In this document: positions 38,496 to 47,133 of the stretch, one piece after another | Layout of the letters: each line of letters opens with the position of its first letter | Position numbering within the stretch: the first letter of the stretch is position 1 | DNA from: Bombilactobacillus mellifer | Lineage (GTDB): Bacteria > Bacillota > Bacilli > Lactobacillales > Lactobacillaceae | NCBI RefSeq assembly: GCF_000970795.1 | Contig: NZ_KQ034028.1 | Location: forward strand, 1 to 64,000 | DNA length: 64,000 nt | Direction: 5' to 3' | The notes under the pieces: generated by a model | The model's database searches: none | What the model saw: the letters and a program-made list of their open reading frames with translations, nothing else | Told to the model about the DNA's origin: nothing | Position numbers and translations under genes: made by a program

Positions 38496-40910
38496 ATGAT
38501 TAAGAACGAGTGGAAATTCATTGGACGGAATAAATTAATTTTATTATCAGTCATTGTGATGACAATTATTCCGTTTTTGTATTCAATTTTCTTCTTAAAA
38601 TCAGTTTGGGATCCATATGGTGATACTAAAGAACTTCCCATTGCCGTGGTCAATGAAGATCAGCCAGTCAAATATGCTGGTCACACGTTAAATGTGGGAG
38701 ATCAGACCATTGACAAACTCAAAAATAATAAGCAATTAGGTTGGCGTTTCGTTTCGAAAACGCGTGCACGACAAGGGTTGAAAGATAAAGAGTATTACAC
38801 TATTATTACGATTCCTAAAGATTTTTCGAAAAATGCCACAACAGTTTTATCTAAGCATCCCAAGAAGATGGAATTGAAATATGAAACCAATGACTCTTTG
38901 AATTATATCGGAGAAGTCATTAGTGGCATTGGGGTCAGCAGTTTAGATAAACAAATTCGAACAGCTGTAACGAATGCTTATGCCAGTGCAATGTTTCAGG
39001 CCTTGAAAATAGTGGGCAAAGGCATGGATAAAGCTGCTAAGGGAGCTAATCAACTAGATAGCGGCACAGTTACTTTAAATGATGGTTTAAATCAATATAC
39101 AGCAGCCGTATCGCAGGTGAATAACGGAGTCCAGACGCTCAATGTTAAAGTGACACCGATGGTCAATGGTTTAAATCAATTACAGCAAAGTACCGCTCCT
39201 TTAGCTACAGGTATCGGCCAGCTGTATAATGGTTCCGGCCAATTAAGCGCCGGTTTACAACAATTGCAGCAAGCTGTAGCCGCCAGCAATTCTGGCGACC
39301 AACAAGCTCTGTTGCAACAATTGACCGCTGCTTTGCCTCAGATTAATGCAGGCTTGCAGCAGTTAAATAGTCAATTGCAAGGACAACAGTTTGATTTTAG
39401 TGCGATTAATGGCTTGAAAAATCAATTAGGCAATGTCGGCACGCAGGCAACTACGATTGGCGACAATTTGACGCAAGCCGGCCAGACTTTGCAATCCTTG
39501 CAAAATAGTGGTAGTCAAACCATGGATACGCAAGCCATGACAAGTCAAATGATGCAAGCCATTAATGACAATTTAGGGGCGGATAATCAATTAACCCCGC
39601 AACAACAAGCAGTAGTGCAAGGGGTCGTGGCTCAAAGCTTGAATCAAGCTAGTGACCAAGGTAAGCAACAAACAGCTCAGGTGCAAACGGCTTTGGCCAG
39701 TGTCGGTAAAAATATTCAAGCAGCAGGTACTGCCGATGCTCAAATTGGCGAGACCTTAACCAATGTGCAAAAGCAAACTGCTAATTTAAACTTAAATAGT
39801 ATTCAAGGTCAATTGCAGCAACTACAAGGAGCGGTAGCTCAATTATCGCAAGCATCTAATGTAGCTTTACCGGGAGCCACAAGTGCTATTACGCAATTAT
39901 CAGGGGGCGTCTCCAGTATTCAAGGTGCTTTGAATGGTACCAGCACACAACCTGGCTTAGTTGGGGGTGCCAGTCAATTAACCTCTAGTTTAGGACAGTT
40001 AAATGCCGCCGTACCAACTTTGACTGGCGGTATCAATCAATTAGCTGCCGGTGGTAGTCAATTAACCGGTGGTATTAATCAATTAGCCGCCGGTACAGCG
40101 CAGTTAGACAGCAAGTCTGGCGAGCTACTAGCTGGTAGTCAAAAATTGAACCAAGGAACTAATCAATTAAGTCAATCCTTAACTGATGGTGCCCAGACTG
40201 TCAATGGGATCAAGATCAGTCCTAAGAATTTAGCAATGTTTGCCGCTCCAACTAAACAAAAGCATACCTCATATAGTCATGTGCCTAATTATGGGCATGC
40301 TTTAGCACCTTATGTATTGTCAGTTGCCTTATATGTGGGCTGTATTGTCTTCAACTTTGCTTATCCGATCCGTAAAGTTTCCGAAGCCGGCAAATCCGCG
40401 ACCGCCTGGTTCTGGAGTAAAGTGGTGGTCGGAACCGTTGTAGCGATTGCTATGGGTGTCTTAGAGGCTAGTTTAATCATGGTCGGCGGTTTAACAGTTG
40501 ATCATGTGGGACAATTTTATCTCACGGCCATCAGTTTTGCCTTGTGCTCGATGTTCATTATTATGTTCTTGTCAATGGCACTGGACAATCCGGGACGTTT
40601 CATTGCCATGGTCTTATTGATGTTACAATTAGGTGGTTCCGGCGGAACCTTCCCAATGGAAGTGACCAATCATTTCTTTAACGTAATTCATCCTTATCTG
40701 CCAATGACGTATTCTATTTTAAGTTTCCGGCAAGCTATTACTTCCGGTTTGGGGACCAGCACCGTTACTAGTTCGATAGCGATCTTACTTTTAACCACGT
40801 TGGGTTCCTTAATCTTATTGTGGATCACAATGCAGGTCTTGCAAAAAATTCATTTAATGGGAGTTTCCCAATTAGATGACAATCAAAAACTACAAGAAGT
40901 AGCAGAATAA
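38496..40910 (+). CDS. YhgE/Pip family membrane protein
   Basis: YhgE/Pip proteins are ABC-2-like membrane proteins; the founding Pip protein is a phage receptor in Lactococcus, and others are linked to secretion and drug efflux. The 804-residue product has one N-terminal membrane helix (about 13-35) and a very long outer region of Gln, Asn and Ala-rich repeats. Five or more C-terminal helices start at about 610. The outer part has tandem GGINQLAAG units with a 42-base DNA period near 40026-40094. GGGAG and the ATG at 38496 are preferred over an in-frame ATG at 38448 inside tetR. The tetR-yhgE pairing suggests repression by the neighbour. Confidence 0.9.
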   Translation: MIKNEWKFIGRNKLILLSVIVMTIIPFLYSIFFLKSVWDPYGDTKELPIAVVNEDQPVKYAGHTLNVGDQTIDKLKNNKQLGWRFVSKTRARQGLKDKEYYTIITIPKDFSKNATTVLSKHPKKMELKYETNDSLNYIGEVISGIGVSSLDKQIRTAVTNAYASAMFQALKIVGKGMDKAAKGANQLDSGTVTLNDGLNQYTAAVSQVNNGVQTLNVKVTPMVNGLNQLQQSTAPLATGIGQLYNGSGQLSAGLQQLQQAVAASNSGDQQALLQQLTAALPQINAGLQQLNSQLQGQQFDFSAINGLKNQLGNVGTQATTIGDNLTQAGQTLQSLQNSGSQTMDTQAMTSQMMQAINDNLGADNQLTPQQQAVVQGVVAQSLNQASDQGKQQTAQVQTALASVGKNIQAAGTADAQIGETLTNVQKQTANLNLNSIQGQLQQLQGAVAQLSQASNVALPGATSAITQLSGGVSSIQGALNGTSTQPGLVGGASQLTSSLGQLNAAVPTLTGGINQLAAGGSQLTGGINQLAAGTAQLDSKSGELLAGSQKLNQGTNQLSQSLTDGAQTVNGIKISPKNLAMFAAPTKQKHTSYSHVPNYGHALAPYVLSVALYVGCIVFNFAYPIRKVSEAGKSATAWFWSKVVVGTVVAIAMGVLEASLIMVGGLTVDHVGQFYLTAISFALCSMFIIMFLSMALDNPGRFIAMVLLMLQLGGSGGTFPMEVTNHFFNVIHPYLPMTYSILSFRQAITSGLGTSTVTSSIAILLLTTLGSLILLWITMQVLQKIHLMGVSQLDDNQKLQEVAE

Positions 40911-40921
40911 GGTAATCCTTG

Positions 40922-40948
40922 ATAGGCGGCTTAGAAGCCGCCTATTTT
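40922..40948 (+). terminator. Terminator after yhgE
   Basis: ATAGGCGGCTT pairs with AAGCCGCCTAT with a very short loop. The T run is short (TTTT). Confidence 0.7.
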
Positions 40949-41013
40949 GATCTCATAAATGCGAACTTTTTGTTGTAACCAACCCTAGCTTTCAAGTAGA
41001 ACTGTTGTAATTT

Positions 41014-41056
41014 AAAAACCCGCAACTGAGCTTTTTCATGCCAGTTGCGGGTTTGT
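41014..41056 (-). terminator. Terminator of the permease operon
   Basis: CAGTTGCGGGTTT (41042-41054) pairs with AAACCCGCAACTG (41016-41028) across a 13-base loop. On the minus strand it is followed by TTTTT, so it ends the operon of the amino acid permease. Confidence 0.88.
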
Positions 41057-41073
41057 GATTTTTACTATATGGT

Positions 41074-42366
41074 TTAAACTTTCGAAGAATGATGAGTCAG
41101 TTTCATAATGAAGTAAACCGGAACACCGATTAATAAAGCTCCTAAACCAATGAGAAGTTGGGTGTGGTCCACTTGAATTAATAGCCATAAACTCACTAAA
41201 ATAGCCACAATGGGAATGACTGGTCCCCAAGGTAAATTAAAATCTTCAGGCCGACGTTTTTTAGTTTTGGCAAATACCAATACAGCTAAACAAGTAGGGA
41301 TATATTGGGCAAAACGAGAAATGGCACTGATTTGAGCGAGAAATCCAAAAGTCCCCGACCAGGCAATTAATAAGGTAATCACCATGCCTACTAAAATAGA
41401 AACCCAAGGGGCGTTAACACGGTTACGTTTGCCTAAAATAGGTGGCATAATACCAGATTCTGCCAAAGCCACACCCGAACGCGGGGTAATGTAACTGGAA
41501 GCGACTAACAGTCCGCCCGTAGAAAGTAAAGTCCCCGCAGCCACTAAGGCATTACCGAAACCGCCGGCAATTTGTGCAAACGCCATTTGAATTGGAGCCG
41601 GTGATTGCGCAAGTTTGCTGCCTAAAATTCCGGTGCTCACAATTTGAATCAAAATATAAAAAGTAGTAACACATAACATCACCACCAGTAATGCTTTAGG
41701 TAGATTTTTTCGAGCATTTGTCATATCTCCGGCAGCCACCGACAAACCTTCGAAGCCGGTAAAGGCATAAAACATCACCAGAGCGGCTTTCGCAAAGGAA
41801 CCCGATTGATAATGTCCATGAGGGAAAAGTGGAGTAAAGTTACCACCCTTAATGAAAAAGATACCAATTGCAACGAATAATACCAGAGGAATTAATTTCG
41901 AAACCGTAATCACATCAATCACAATTTTGGAAGTATGCGTGCCAGCAATATTCATTAAAGCCAACCCGATAATTAAAATTGAGACAATCAAAACTTTATA
42001 AGGAGCCAAATTAGGGAAAGTGGCTACCAAAGCAGTTTGAAAAGCCACCGCCATCGTCGCTTCGGCAATTATACGGACTGCCCAAGTAATAAAGCCGACT
42101 TCAAAGCCGATGAACTCACCAAATGCGTCCTGAGCATATAAGTAAGGTCCGCCATCGCGATCAAAGTAATTAGCGGCTTGGGCAAAACACATTGCGATAC
42201 TGACTACTAAGAGACCATCAAAGATTAATACAAAAATGCTGGCCGTTCCCATTAATTTAGCAGCTTGATTGGGTAATAGAAAAATCCCCGAACCAATAAT
42301 GCCGTTAATTCCTAATAAAATAATACTCCAAAATCCTAATTGATTTTTTGCTTTTTCTTCAACCAT
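41074..42366 (-). CDS. APC superfamily amino acid permease
   Basis: This is an amino acid or amine transporter of the APC superfamily. The 430-residue protein has 12 predicted membrane helices. The helix-one unwound motif GINGIIGSGIFLLP near residue 20 binds substrate carboxyl and amino groups, and FEGLSVAAGDM follows in helix six. The gene lies 27 bases after a gamma-glutamyl hydrolase-like gene on the same strand, so gamma-glutamyl amines, GABA or glutamate are reasonable substrates, but the sequence does not prove this. Confidence 0.9.
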   Translation of the reverse strand: MVEEKAKNQLGFWSIILLGINGIIGSGIFLLPNQAAKLMGTASIFVLIFDGLLVVSIAMCFAQAANYFDRDGGPYLYAQDAFGEFIGFEVGFITWAVRIIAEATMAVAFQTALVATFPNLAPYKVLIVSILIIGLALMNIAGTHTSKIVIDVITVSKLIPLVLFVAIGIFFIKGGNFTPLFPHGHYQSGSFAKAALVMFYAFTGFEGLSVAAGDMTNARKNLPKALLVVMLCVTTFYILIQIVSTGILGSKLAQSPAPIQMAFAQIAGGFGNALVAAGTLLSTGGLLVASSYITPRSGVALAESGIMPPILGKRNRVNAPWVSILVGMVITLLIAWSGTFGFLAQISAISRFAQYIPTCLAVLVFAKTKKRRPEDFNLPWGPVIPIVAILVSLWLLIQVDHTQLLIGLGALLIGVPVYFIMKLTHHSSKV

Positions 42367-42393
42367 TTTATTCTCCCCTAAGATCCAGATTAA

Positions 42394-43131
42394 TTATGCT
42401 TGCGCTTGTTGTACTAATTGAGCGAACAGCTCTAATTGCTCGGGATGCTCGGGCCACATGTTTTCGGGGTGCCATTGGACACCAATAATCGGTACCTCTG
42501 AGGTACTTTCGACTGCTTCAATGACGCCATCGTATGCGGTGGCAGTTACTTTTAATCCTGGTGCTACTTGGTTGATAGCTTGATGATGCCGCGAATTGAC
42601 GTAAGCTTGGGTGCCAAATATTTGAGCCAAAGCGCACTCCGGTTGGATTTTAATATGATGAGTGGGATATTGACCCGGTGCGGCTTGGGCATGGCGAATC
42701 GTGGATTGGGGATTTTGGGCCGCTAAATCTTGATATAAAGTTCCCCCTAAAGCCACATTTAAAATTTGGATGCCCCGGCAAATAGCTAAAATCGGTTTCT
42801 GAGCTGCGATAGTGGCTTTAATTAAAGCCAATTCGAAAAGATCTTTCGGATAAGTCGCCCGGCCCATTTGGGGAATAGGTTCTTCGTGATACAAGGTGGG
42901 ATCGACATCTGGCCCCCCTGGTAAAATCAGACCATCAAAAGTAGCAACAGCTGCCTGGGCCAGTGTGTCTGATAAAGAATCATCTTCGGGGAACGGTAAA
43001 ATAATCGGCACCCCTCCGGTTTTGACAATGGCATTTTTAATCATATTGGGCGCCATATCGGCGTTCCTTAAATTAATAATGGCGGAAGGTTCCACTAAGG
43101 AGTCGCCCGTCATGGCAATAATTGGACGCAT
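42394..43131 (-). CDS. Class I glutamine amidotransferase-like gamma-glutamyl hydrolase (peptidase C26)
   Basis: Members of this family hydrolyse gamma-glutamyl bonds, for example PuuD acting on gamma-glutamyl-GABA. The 245-residue protein has the GPDVDP segment, the nucleophile Cys118 in LAICRGIQILN, a conserved SRHHQA segment, and the catalytic His in GVQWHPE near the C-terminus. It lacks a synthetase domain, so it acts as a stand-alone hydrolase. It is the first gene of a two-gene operon with an APC permease. A strong promoter lies upstream. Confidence 0.88.
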   Translation of the reverse strand: MRPIIAMTGDSLVEPSAIINLRNADMAPNMIKNAIVKTGGVPIILPFPEDDSLSDTLAQAAVATFDGLILPGGPDVDPTLYHEEPIPQMGRATYPKDLFELALIKATIAAQKPILAICRGIQILNVALGGTLYQDLAAQNPQSTIRHAQAAPGQYPTHHIKIQPECALAQIFGTQAYVNSRHHQAINQVAPGLKVTATAYDGVIEAVESTSEVPIIGVQWHPENMWPEHPEQLELFAQLVQQAQA

Positions 43132-43158
43132 ATAGTAACCTCACTTTTTGTTTTTTTA

Positions 43159-43187
43159 ATTTTAATGTTATTTTAATTTACTGTCAA
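43159..43187 (-). promoter_or_regulatory. Promoter of the hydrolase-permease operon
   Basis: On the minus strand, TTGACA (43187-43182) and TAAAAT (43164-43159) are spaced by 17 bases. It is close to a consensus sigma-A promoter. Confidence 0.8.
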
Positions 43188-43240
43188 TTTTCTGCTTGTG
43201 GAATACTGCACATAGAGGCCCAATCAGGAACTACAAACAA

Positions 43241-43933
43241 TTATGGTTTTTCAATATCTTTAGCAATTTGTTGCAACCCCACTTCAATATCGTATAGTTT
43301 TTGGGAATAATCTTTCAATTTAGCCGTATGTGCCGCGGCACGTTCATGATTGGCAAAGTTTTTATAATGTAATTTATGCTCTAAACTGGACCACATATCC
43401 ATGCCAATGGTCCGGACTTGTACTTCTACGGGAATTTCTTTATGCGTGTTATCTGCCAAAAAGACGGGCACAGTCACTACAATATGCACACTGCGATAAC
43501 CATTGGGTTTAGGATGGTTGATATAATCTTTGCGTTGGAGTAATTTGATGTCGTCTTGCTGTATTAAAGTTTGCACTACTTGATAAATATCATCCAAATA
43601 GTTAGTAATTACCCGGATTCCCGCAATATCAAGGACATTTTTATTAATACTCTCAATAGTAAAGTCCCAGCCTTTGCGAGTTAATTTTTCAAATAAACTG
43701 CTGGGACTTTTGATACGTTCTTCAATTAAGTGAATTGGGTTATGCTGGTGAGCGATCGAATATTCGTCATCTAAATTTTCCAATTTTGTACCAATTTCTT
43801 TGATGGCGGCCCGGCGTAAGAGATATAAATGCATTAAGGCTTTGAAATCTTGTAAATTAGCTTGTAAGTCGGAATCGCGTAACTGATTTTCCATCTGGTG
43901 AATATTAAATAAATTGTTGCGTTCTAAAATCAT
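43241..43933 (-). CDS. Small alarmone synthetase (RelP/RelQ-type GTP pyrophosphokinase)
   Basis: Small alarmone synthetases make (p)ppGpp from ATP and GTP or GDP without a hydrolase domain. The 230-residue product has the RelA/SpoT synthetase core. RIKSPSSLFEKLTRKG gives the substrate-binding Arg/Lys patch, DIAGIRVI is the metal site, and KPNGYRSVHIVV and EVQVRTIGMDMWSSLEHKL complete the active site. AGGAGGT fits the ATG at 43933; the open frame continues 21 codons upstream. Distinction between RelP and RelQ types was not attempted. It stands alone. Confidence 0.92.
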   Translation of the reverse strand: MILERNNLFNIHQMENQLRDSDLQANLQDFKALMHLYLLRRAAIKEIGTKLENLDDEYSIAHQHNPIHLIEERIKSPSSLFEKLTRKGWDFTIESINKNVLDIAGIRVITNYLDDIYQVVQTLIQQDDIKLLQRKDYINHPKPNGYRSVHIVVTVPVFLADNTHKEIPVEVQVRTIGMDMWSSLEHKLHYKNFANHERAAAHTAKLKDYSQKLYDIEVGLQQIAKDIEKP

Positions 43934-44030
43934 AATGTACCTCCTAGTGAACGGTGATTTTCTATATGAATTCTCGCTCAATTGCGATTTGCACAAACGT
44001 TGGGGCGATTGCCGGATTAATTATTGCTAT

Positions 44031-44064
44031 AAAAACAACCACTTCTAACGAATTAGAAGCGGTT
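44031..44064 (-). terminator. Minus-strand intrinsic terminator
   Basis: AACCGCTTCTAA pairs with TTAGAAGTGGTT (one G-U pair) around a 4-base loop, and GTTTTT follows on the minus strand. It lies 17 bases after the 24-codon frame and may also end thiMDE transcripts. Confidence 0.85.
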
Positions 44065-44080
44065 CTGATGTGGTTGAAAT

Positions 44081-44155
44081 TTAAGACCAAGAATTTATAG
44101 GCAAATTATTAAAAACGGATAAACTGTAAGGCATTAGTGGTAGAGATAATAGCAT
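44081..44155 (-). CDS. Possible 24-residue peptide or relic of a type I toxin
   Basis: On the minus strand TATAAT (44188-44183) is followed by AGGAGGTG (44175-44168), a 24-codon frame from ATG 44155 (MLLSLPLMPYSLSVFNNLPI start) and a terminator 17 bases after the stop. The peptide is hydrophobic at its start. The layout (short leader, strong ribosome binding site, small frame, stem-loop) is like type I holin-like toxins of lactobacilli. However, the ATG is 12 bases from the ribosome binding site and I cannot match the peptide to a family. It may be a broken copy. Confidence 0.3.
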   Translation of the reverse strand: MLLSLPLMPYSLSVFNNLPINSWS

Positions 44156-44314
44156 CTTACTATTAAGCACCTCCTGAGCCTTATTATATAGAACTTACCG
44201 TTATAAAGAAACTCACTGACGTTGCAGAGCACGGCGGAGGCTGGGGGTGTCCCATTCAAATTTTCAAACAATGCGGCCGGAGAGAAAAAACCGACATCAA
44301 GCCTCGTAGATGTA

Positions 44315-44977
44315 CTAGTTGGCAGGTACTTGCCAAGGCGTTTGAAGCATCTGTTGGACAGTGGCTGGATAATCTGAACTTTGGGCCAACATGGAAATAA
44401 CGGCACTGCCGGCAGCCTTGGTGGCAGCAATGGCTGGTAAGTCTCCACTCGTAATGCCACCAATAGCCACCACTGGGCGATGGGCGGTTTGGACTAATTG
44501 CTGTAAGCCATTTAAACCAATCACCGGGTTAGCATCGGCCTTGGATTGCGTAGCAAAAACGGGGCCACAACCATAATAAGCAATGCCTGCAATCTGATTG
44601 GCGGCTTGCACTTCGGTGAGATTGGAGCAAGAATAACCAATAAACATTTGGGAGCCTACTTTGTCAATGACTTCTTGGATAGCAGTATCGTTTTGCCCGA
44701 GGTGAAGTCCATCTGCTTGCAGCGTTTGAGCTAATTGCACATCATCGTCGACAATGAAAGGAACTTGGGCTTTTTGACATAATTCTCGTAATTGCGCTGC
44801 CACTTGCGCTCGTTGATCCATATTATAAGAAGAGTGGGGACCTTTATCGCGAAATTGATAGGCAGTGATACCGGCCGCCAGAGCTTGTTGAACCACTTTA
44901 ACTAAATCCAAACCGGGCACATCTTGACTGCCACAAATAAAATAAGCTTGTAAAATCCGGGGATTAAATTTCTGCAT
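44315..44977 (-). CDS. thiE: Thiamine-phosphate synthase
   Basis: ThiE joins HMP pyrophosphate and thiazole phosphate to thiamine phosphate. The 220-residue TIM barrel has AYQFRDKGPH near residue 40 with the diphosphate-binding Arg and Lys, FIVDDDVQLA, DGLHLGQND and VAIGGIT near the C-terminus. Its start overlaps the end of thiD by 14 bases. It is the last gene of the TPP-riboswitch-controlled thiMDE salvage operon. Confidence 0.97.
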   Translation of the reverse strand: MQKFNPRILQAYFICGSQDVPGLDLVKVVQQALAAGITAYQFRDKGPHSSYNMDQRAQVAAQLRELCQKAQVPFIVDDDVQLAQTLQADGLHLGQNDTAIQEVIDKVGSQMFIGYSCSNLTEVQAANQIAGIAYYGCGPVFATQSKADANPVIGLNGLQQLVQTAHRPVVAIGGITSGDLPAIAATKAAGSAVISMLAQSSDYPATVQQMLQTPWQVPAN

Positions 44978-45797
44978 GCGTCAGACCTTCTTTCTGGCCC
45001 GCCCAATGATTCAGCGGTCCGTGACCATGTCCTACTTGAATCGTATGTTTAATGGCGGCGGTGACATATTGTTTGCCGCAGCGAATGGCAGTAGTTAAAT
45101 CATGGCCTTGTGCCAATTCAGCGACAATACAGGCTGAAAGAGTGTCCCCGGTACCATGAGTCCGATTCGTGTCTACGCGCGGGGCCTCTAACCAAAAGTC
45201 GGAGCCATCTGCCAGTAAGACATAATCTTGCACTTGTTGTGCCAGATGATGTCCGCCTTTAATTAAAACATTTTGGGCGCCTAATTCTTGGAGCTGGTGG
45301 GCAGCTTGTTGGATATTTTTTTGGGTAGTGATTTTTTGATTAGTTAGTTGCTCAGCTTCTGGGAGATTGGGGGTAATTAAGGTAGCTAAGGGCAGTAATT
45401 GTTGTTGAACGGTTTGAATGGCATCAGGATCTAACAGCACGGCACCGCCTTTAGCCACCATTACGGGATCTACAATGACCGGTCCCCAATTATATTTTTT
45501 TAAATTAGCAACGACCCAGCGGACATGCTGAGCATCACCCAACATGCCGGTTTTACAGGCACGAATATGCAAGTCGTCTGCTAAAGCAGCAAATTGATCA
45601 TCAATCATGGCTTTAGGTAGCATGAACGAATTTTGGACGCCTAAAGTATTCTGGGCAGTGACAGCTACGACCACCGCTGTACCAAAGACATGGCGCGCTT
45701 GAAAAGTCTTCAAATCAGCCATAATCCCGGCCCCACCACCTGAGTCGGTTCCGGCAATAGTTAAGACTTGCGGGAAACTATTGATTTCATTATCCAT
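44964..45797 (-). CDS. thiD: Hydroxymethylpyrimidine/phosphomethylpyrimidine kinase
   Basis: ThiD phosphorylates HMP twice to give HMP pyrophosphate. The 277-residue ribokinase-like protein starts with VLTIAGTDSGGGAGI, has the VVAVTAQNTLG segment and VDPVMVAKGG, and carries the catalytic anion-hole motif THGTGDT (GTGD) near residue 213. It lies four bases downstream of thiM and overlaps thiE. Confidence 0.97.
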   Translation of the reverse strand: MDNEINSFPQVLTIAGTDSGGGAGIMADLKTFQARHVFGTAVVVAVTAQNTLGVQNSFMLPKAMIDDQFAALADDLHIRACKTGMLGDAQHVRWVVANLKKYNWGPVIVDPVMVAKGGAVLLDPDAIQTVQQQLLPLATLITPNLPEAEQLTNQKITTQKNIQQAAHQLQELGAQNVLIKGGHHLAQQVQDYVLLADGSDFWLEAPRVDTNRTHGTGDTLSACIVAELAQGHDLTTAIRCGKQYVTAAIKHTIQVGHGHGPLNHWAGQKEGLTHAEI

Positions 45798-45801
45798 AAA
45801 A

Positions 45802-46605
45802 TTAGCTCCTTACTTCTTGAAAATCCGCCATTTGTTGCAGTTCTTCTACTTGAATTTGATATAATTGATCCAAAAAAGCAGGAAGAAAACTACCCGGTCC
45901 GCAATCGGGCTGGTGTTGCATCACTAATTGCCCGCAAGTACCAAAGGTTAGAGTGGCCATCCGGGCGGCTTCATAATAATCCTCACTCTGAACAGCAGCA
46001 AAGGCTGCGGTGACACTGGACAGCATATCGCCAGAACCGACATGTACAGCAAGCATAGGAGTACCATTATAGATTTCAGTGACTCGTTGACCATCAGTTA
46101 CGATATCAGTAGCACCACTTAAAATTACAACACAGTGAAAGCGTTGGGCGGTTGTTTGCGCGATTTCAATTAAATCGCCAGCTCCTTGACCGGCATCGAT
46201 ACCTTGACTTTGCCAAGCAAAACCACCTAGTGCTGCAATTTCACCGGCGTTTCCCCGAATAATATTGACGTGCATTTCCTGTAGTAATTGTTGTGCGACT
46301 TGTAAACGATAGGCAATTGCTCCCACAGCGACCGGATCTAAAACAACGGGCCGTTGCGCTTGATTAGCAGTTATTCCCATTTGGCGCAAATGGGCAACTT
46401 CTGTTTGGGTAAAAGCCCCTAAATTTAATTGCACTGCTTGAGCAATATCCACCATAGCGGCCGTTTCTTTTATTTCCTGGGACATAATGGGAGAAGCTCC
46501 TAAAGCGTTTAAACCATTAGCCACATCTTGAACAGTGACAAAATTCGAAATGTTCAAAACAACTGGATTTTGTTGTCGTAATTGAGAAAGTAGTTCATAT
46601 TCCAT
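45802..46605 (-). CDS. thiM: Hydroxyethylthiazole kinase
   Basis: ThiM phosphorylates the thiazole alcohol for thiamine salvage. The 267-residue protein has NISNFVTVQDVANGLNALGASP at the substrate site, VLDPVAVGA, IRGNAGEI and the catalytic VGSGDMLSS loop (GSGD) near residue 205. AGAGAGGAT fits the ATG at 46605; the frame is open for eight more codons. First gene of thiMDE, preceded by a TPP riboswitch. With no thiC, thiG or thiO nearby, the operon fits salvage, not full synthesis. Confidence 0.97.
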   Translation of the reverse strand: MEYELLSQLRQQNPVVLNISNFVTVQDVANGLNALGASPIMSQEIKETAAMVDIAQAVQLNLGAFTQTEVAHLRQMGITANQAQRPVVLDPVAVGAIAYRLQVAQQLLQEMHVNIIRGNAGEIAALGGFAWQSQGIDAGQGAGDLIEIAQTTAQRFHCVVILSGATDIVTDGQRVTEIYNGTPMLAVHVGSGDMLSSVTAAFAAVQSEDYYEAARMATLTFGTCGQLVMQHQPDCGPGSFLPAFLDQLYQIQVEELQQMADFQEVRS

Positions 46606-46629
46606 GAGTGATCCTCTCTTTCCAATCAT

Positions 46630-46663
46630 AAAAAAAAACTGTCATCTCTTCGGGGATGACAGT
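46630..46663 (-). terminator. Riboswitch terminator before thiM
   Basis: ACTGTCATC pairs with GATGACAGT (46638-46646 and 46655-46663) and eight T follow on the minus strand. It is the expression platform of the TPP riboswitch. Confidence 0.92.
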
Positions 46664-46672
46664 AGTTATACA

Positions 46673-46753
46673 AACACGTACACGTCCCTCCGCAAGTCTT
46701 AACTTAACAGGTTCAAAGGGTCTTTCTCAGCCGTAAGGCACCCCTCGTGTATT
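46673..46753 (-). promoter_or_regulatory. TPP riboswitch (THI box)
   Basis: On the minus strand the conserved THI-box parts appear in order: GGGGTGCC, then GGCTGAGA, then ACCC and TGAACCTG, closed by a P1 stem (ACACGA / CGTGT). Together with the terminator at 46630-46663 it would stop thiMDE transcription when thiamine pyrophosphate is bound. Confidence 0.95.
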
Positions 46754-46763
46754 ACTTACCTTT

Positions 46764-46792
46764 AGCATACGCTTTCAGCATCCAGAAAGCAA
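46764..46792 (-). promoter_or_regulatory. Promoter of thiMDE
   Basis: On the minus strand, TTGCTT (46792-46787) and TATGCT (46769-46764) are spaced by 17 bases, just upstream of the riboswitch aptamer. Confidence 0.65.
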
Positions 46793-47133
46793 AAAATTCT
46801 GGAAATAGCTCCTACAAATTGGCGGTTCGCCCTCCTAGCGCCAAGACTGCGGGTCCCGAGGTGTAGCTTGCCAACAGCAATTCAAAGATGAAACTCTCGA
46901 GCAAAGTTGACTGCGGGATAATATGTAGCAATTAATTTTCTAATAATGCCATTCTTTTTAGCGAACTCACAGCGTATCCTTTTTGTAAGCGACTCATTGA
47001 TTAACTGAATGGCTTTTAAAATATCCAAGGAAACTAAAAACGCAATTGTTGTTATCAAACAGCAATTGCGCTTTTTTTATCCAATGACAAGCTACCGATC
47101 TCAAGGTTAAATGGTTGTGCTTCTAGGAAGTCA
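46793..47133. other. Spacer between thiM and PTS IIC genes
   Basis: About 340 bases without a supported gene. Apart from the terminator at its left-reading end (47034-47077), only short GC-richer hairpin-like words (about 46820-46860) are seen, and nothing can be assigned to them. Confidence 0.4.
47034..47077. terminator. Terminator of the PTS IIB-IIC operon (can work both ways)
   Basis: CGCAATTG near 47040 pairs with CAATTGCG near 47063-47070, with extra pairs GTT/AAC inside. A T run follows on the plus strand and a shorter one on the minus strand, where it ends the IIC gene. Confidence 0.85.

Larger units (their letters stand above)
43997..44314. other. Spacer with a tiny transcription unit
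   Basis: This 318-base spacer between the alarmone synthetase gene and thiE holds, on the minus strand, a TATAAT hexamer (44183-44188), an AGGAGGTG ribosome binding site, a 24-codon frame and a terminator. They are annotated separately. The rest next to thiE (44189-44314) shows nothing clear and has no obvious thiE terminator. Confidence 0.5.

Noticed and set aside
44134-44463. A 109-residue minus-strand reading frame overlapping the thiE 3' end
   Set aside because: It lies out of frame inside thiE for half its length, has Pro/Leu-rich low-quality sequence and no ribosome binding site.
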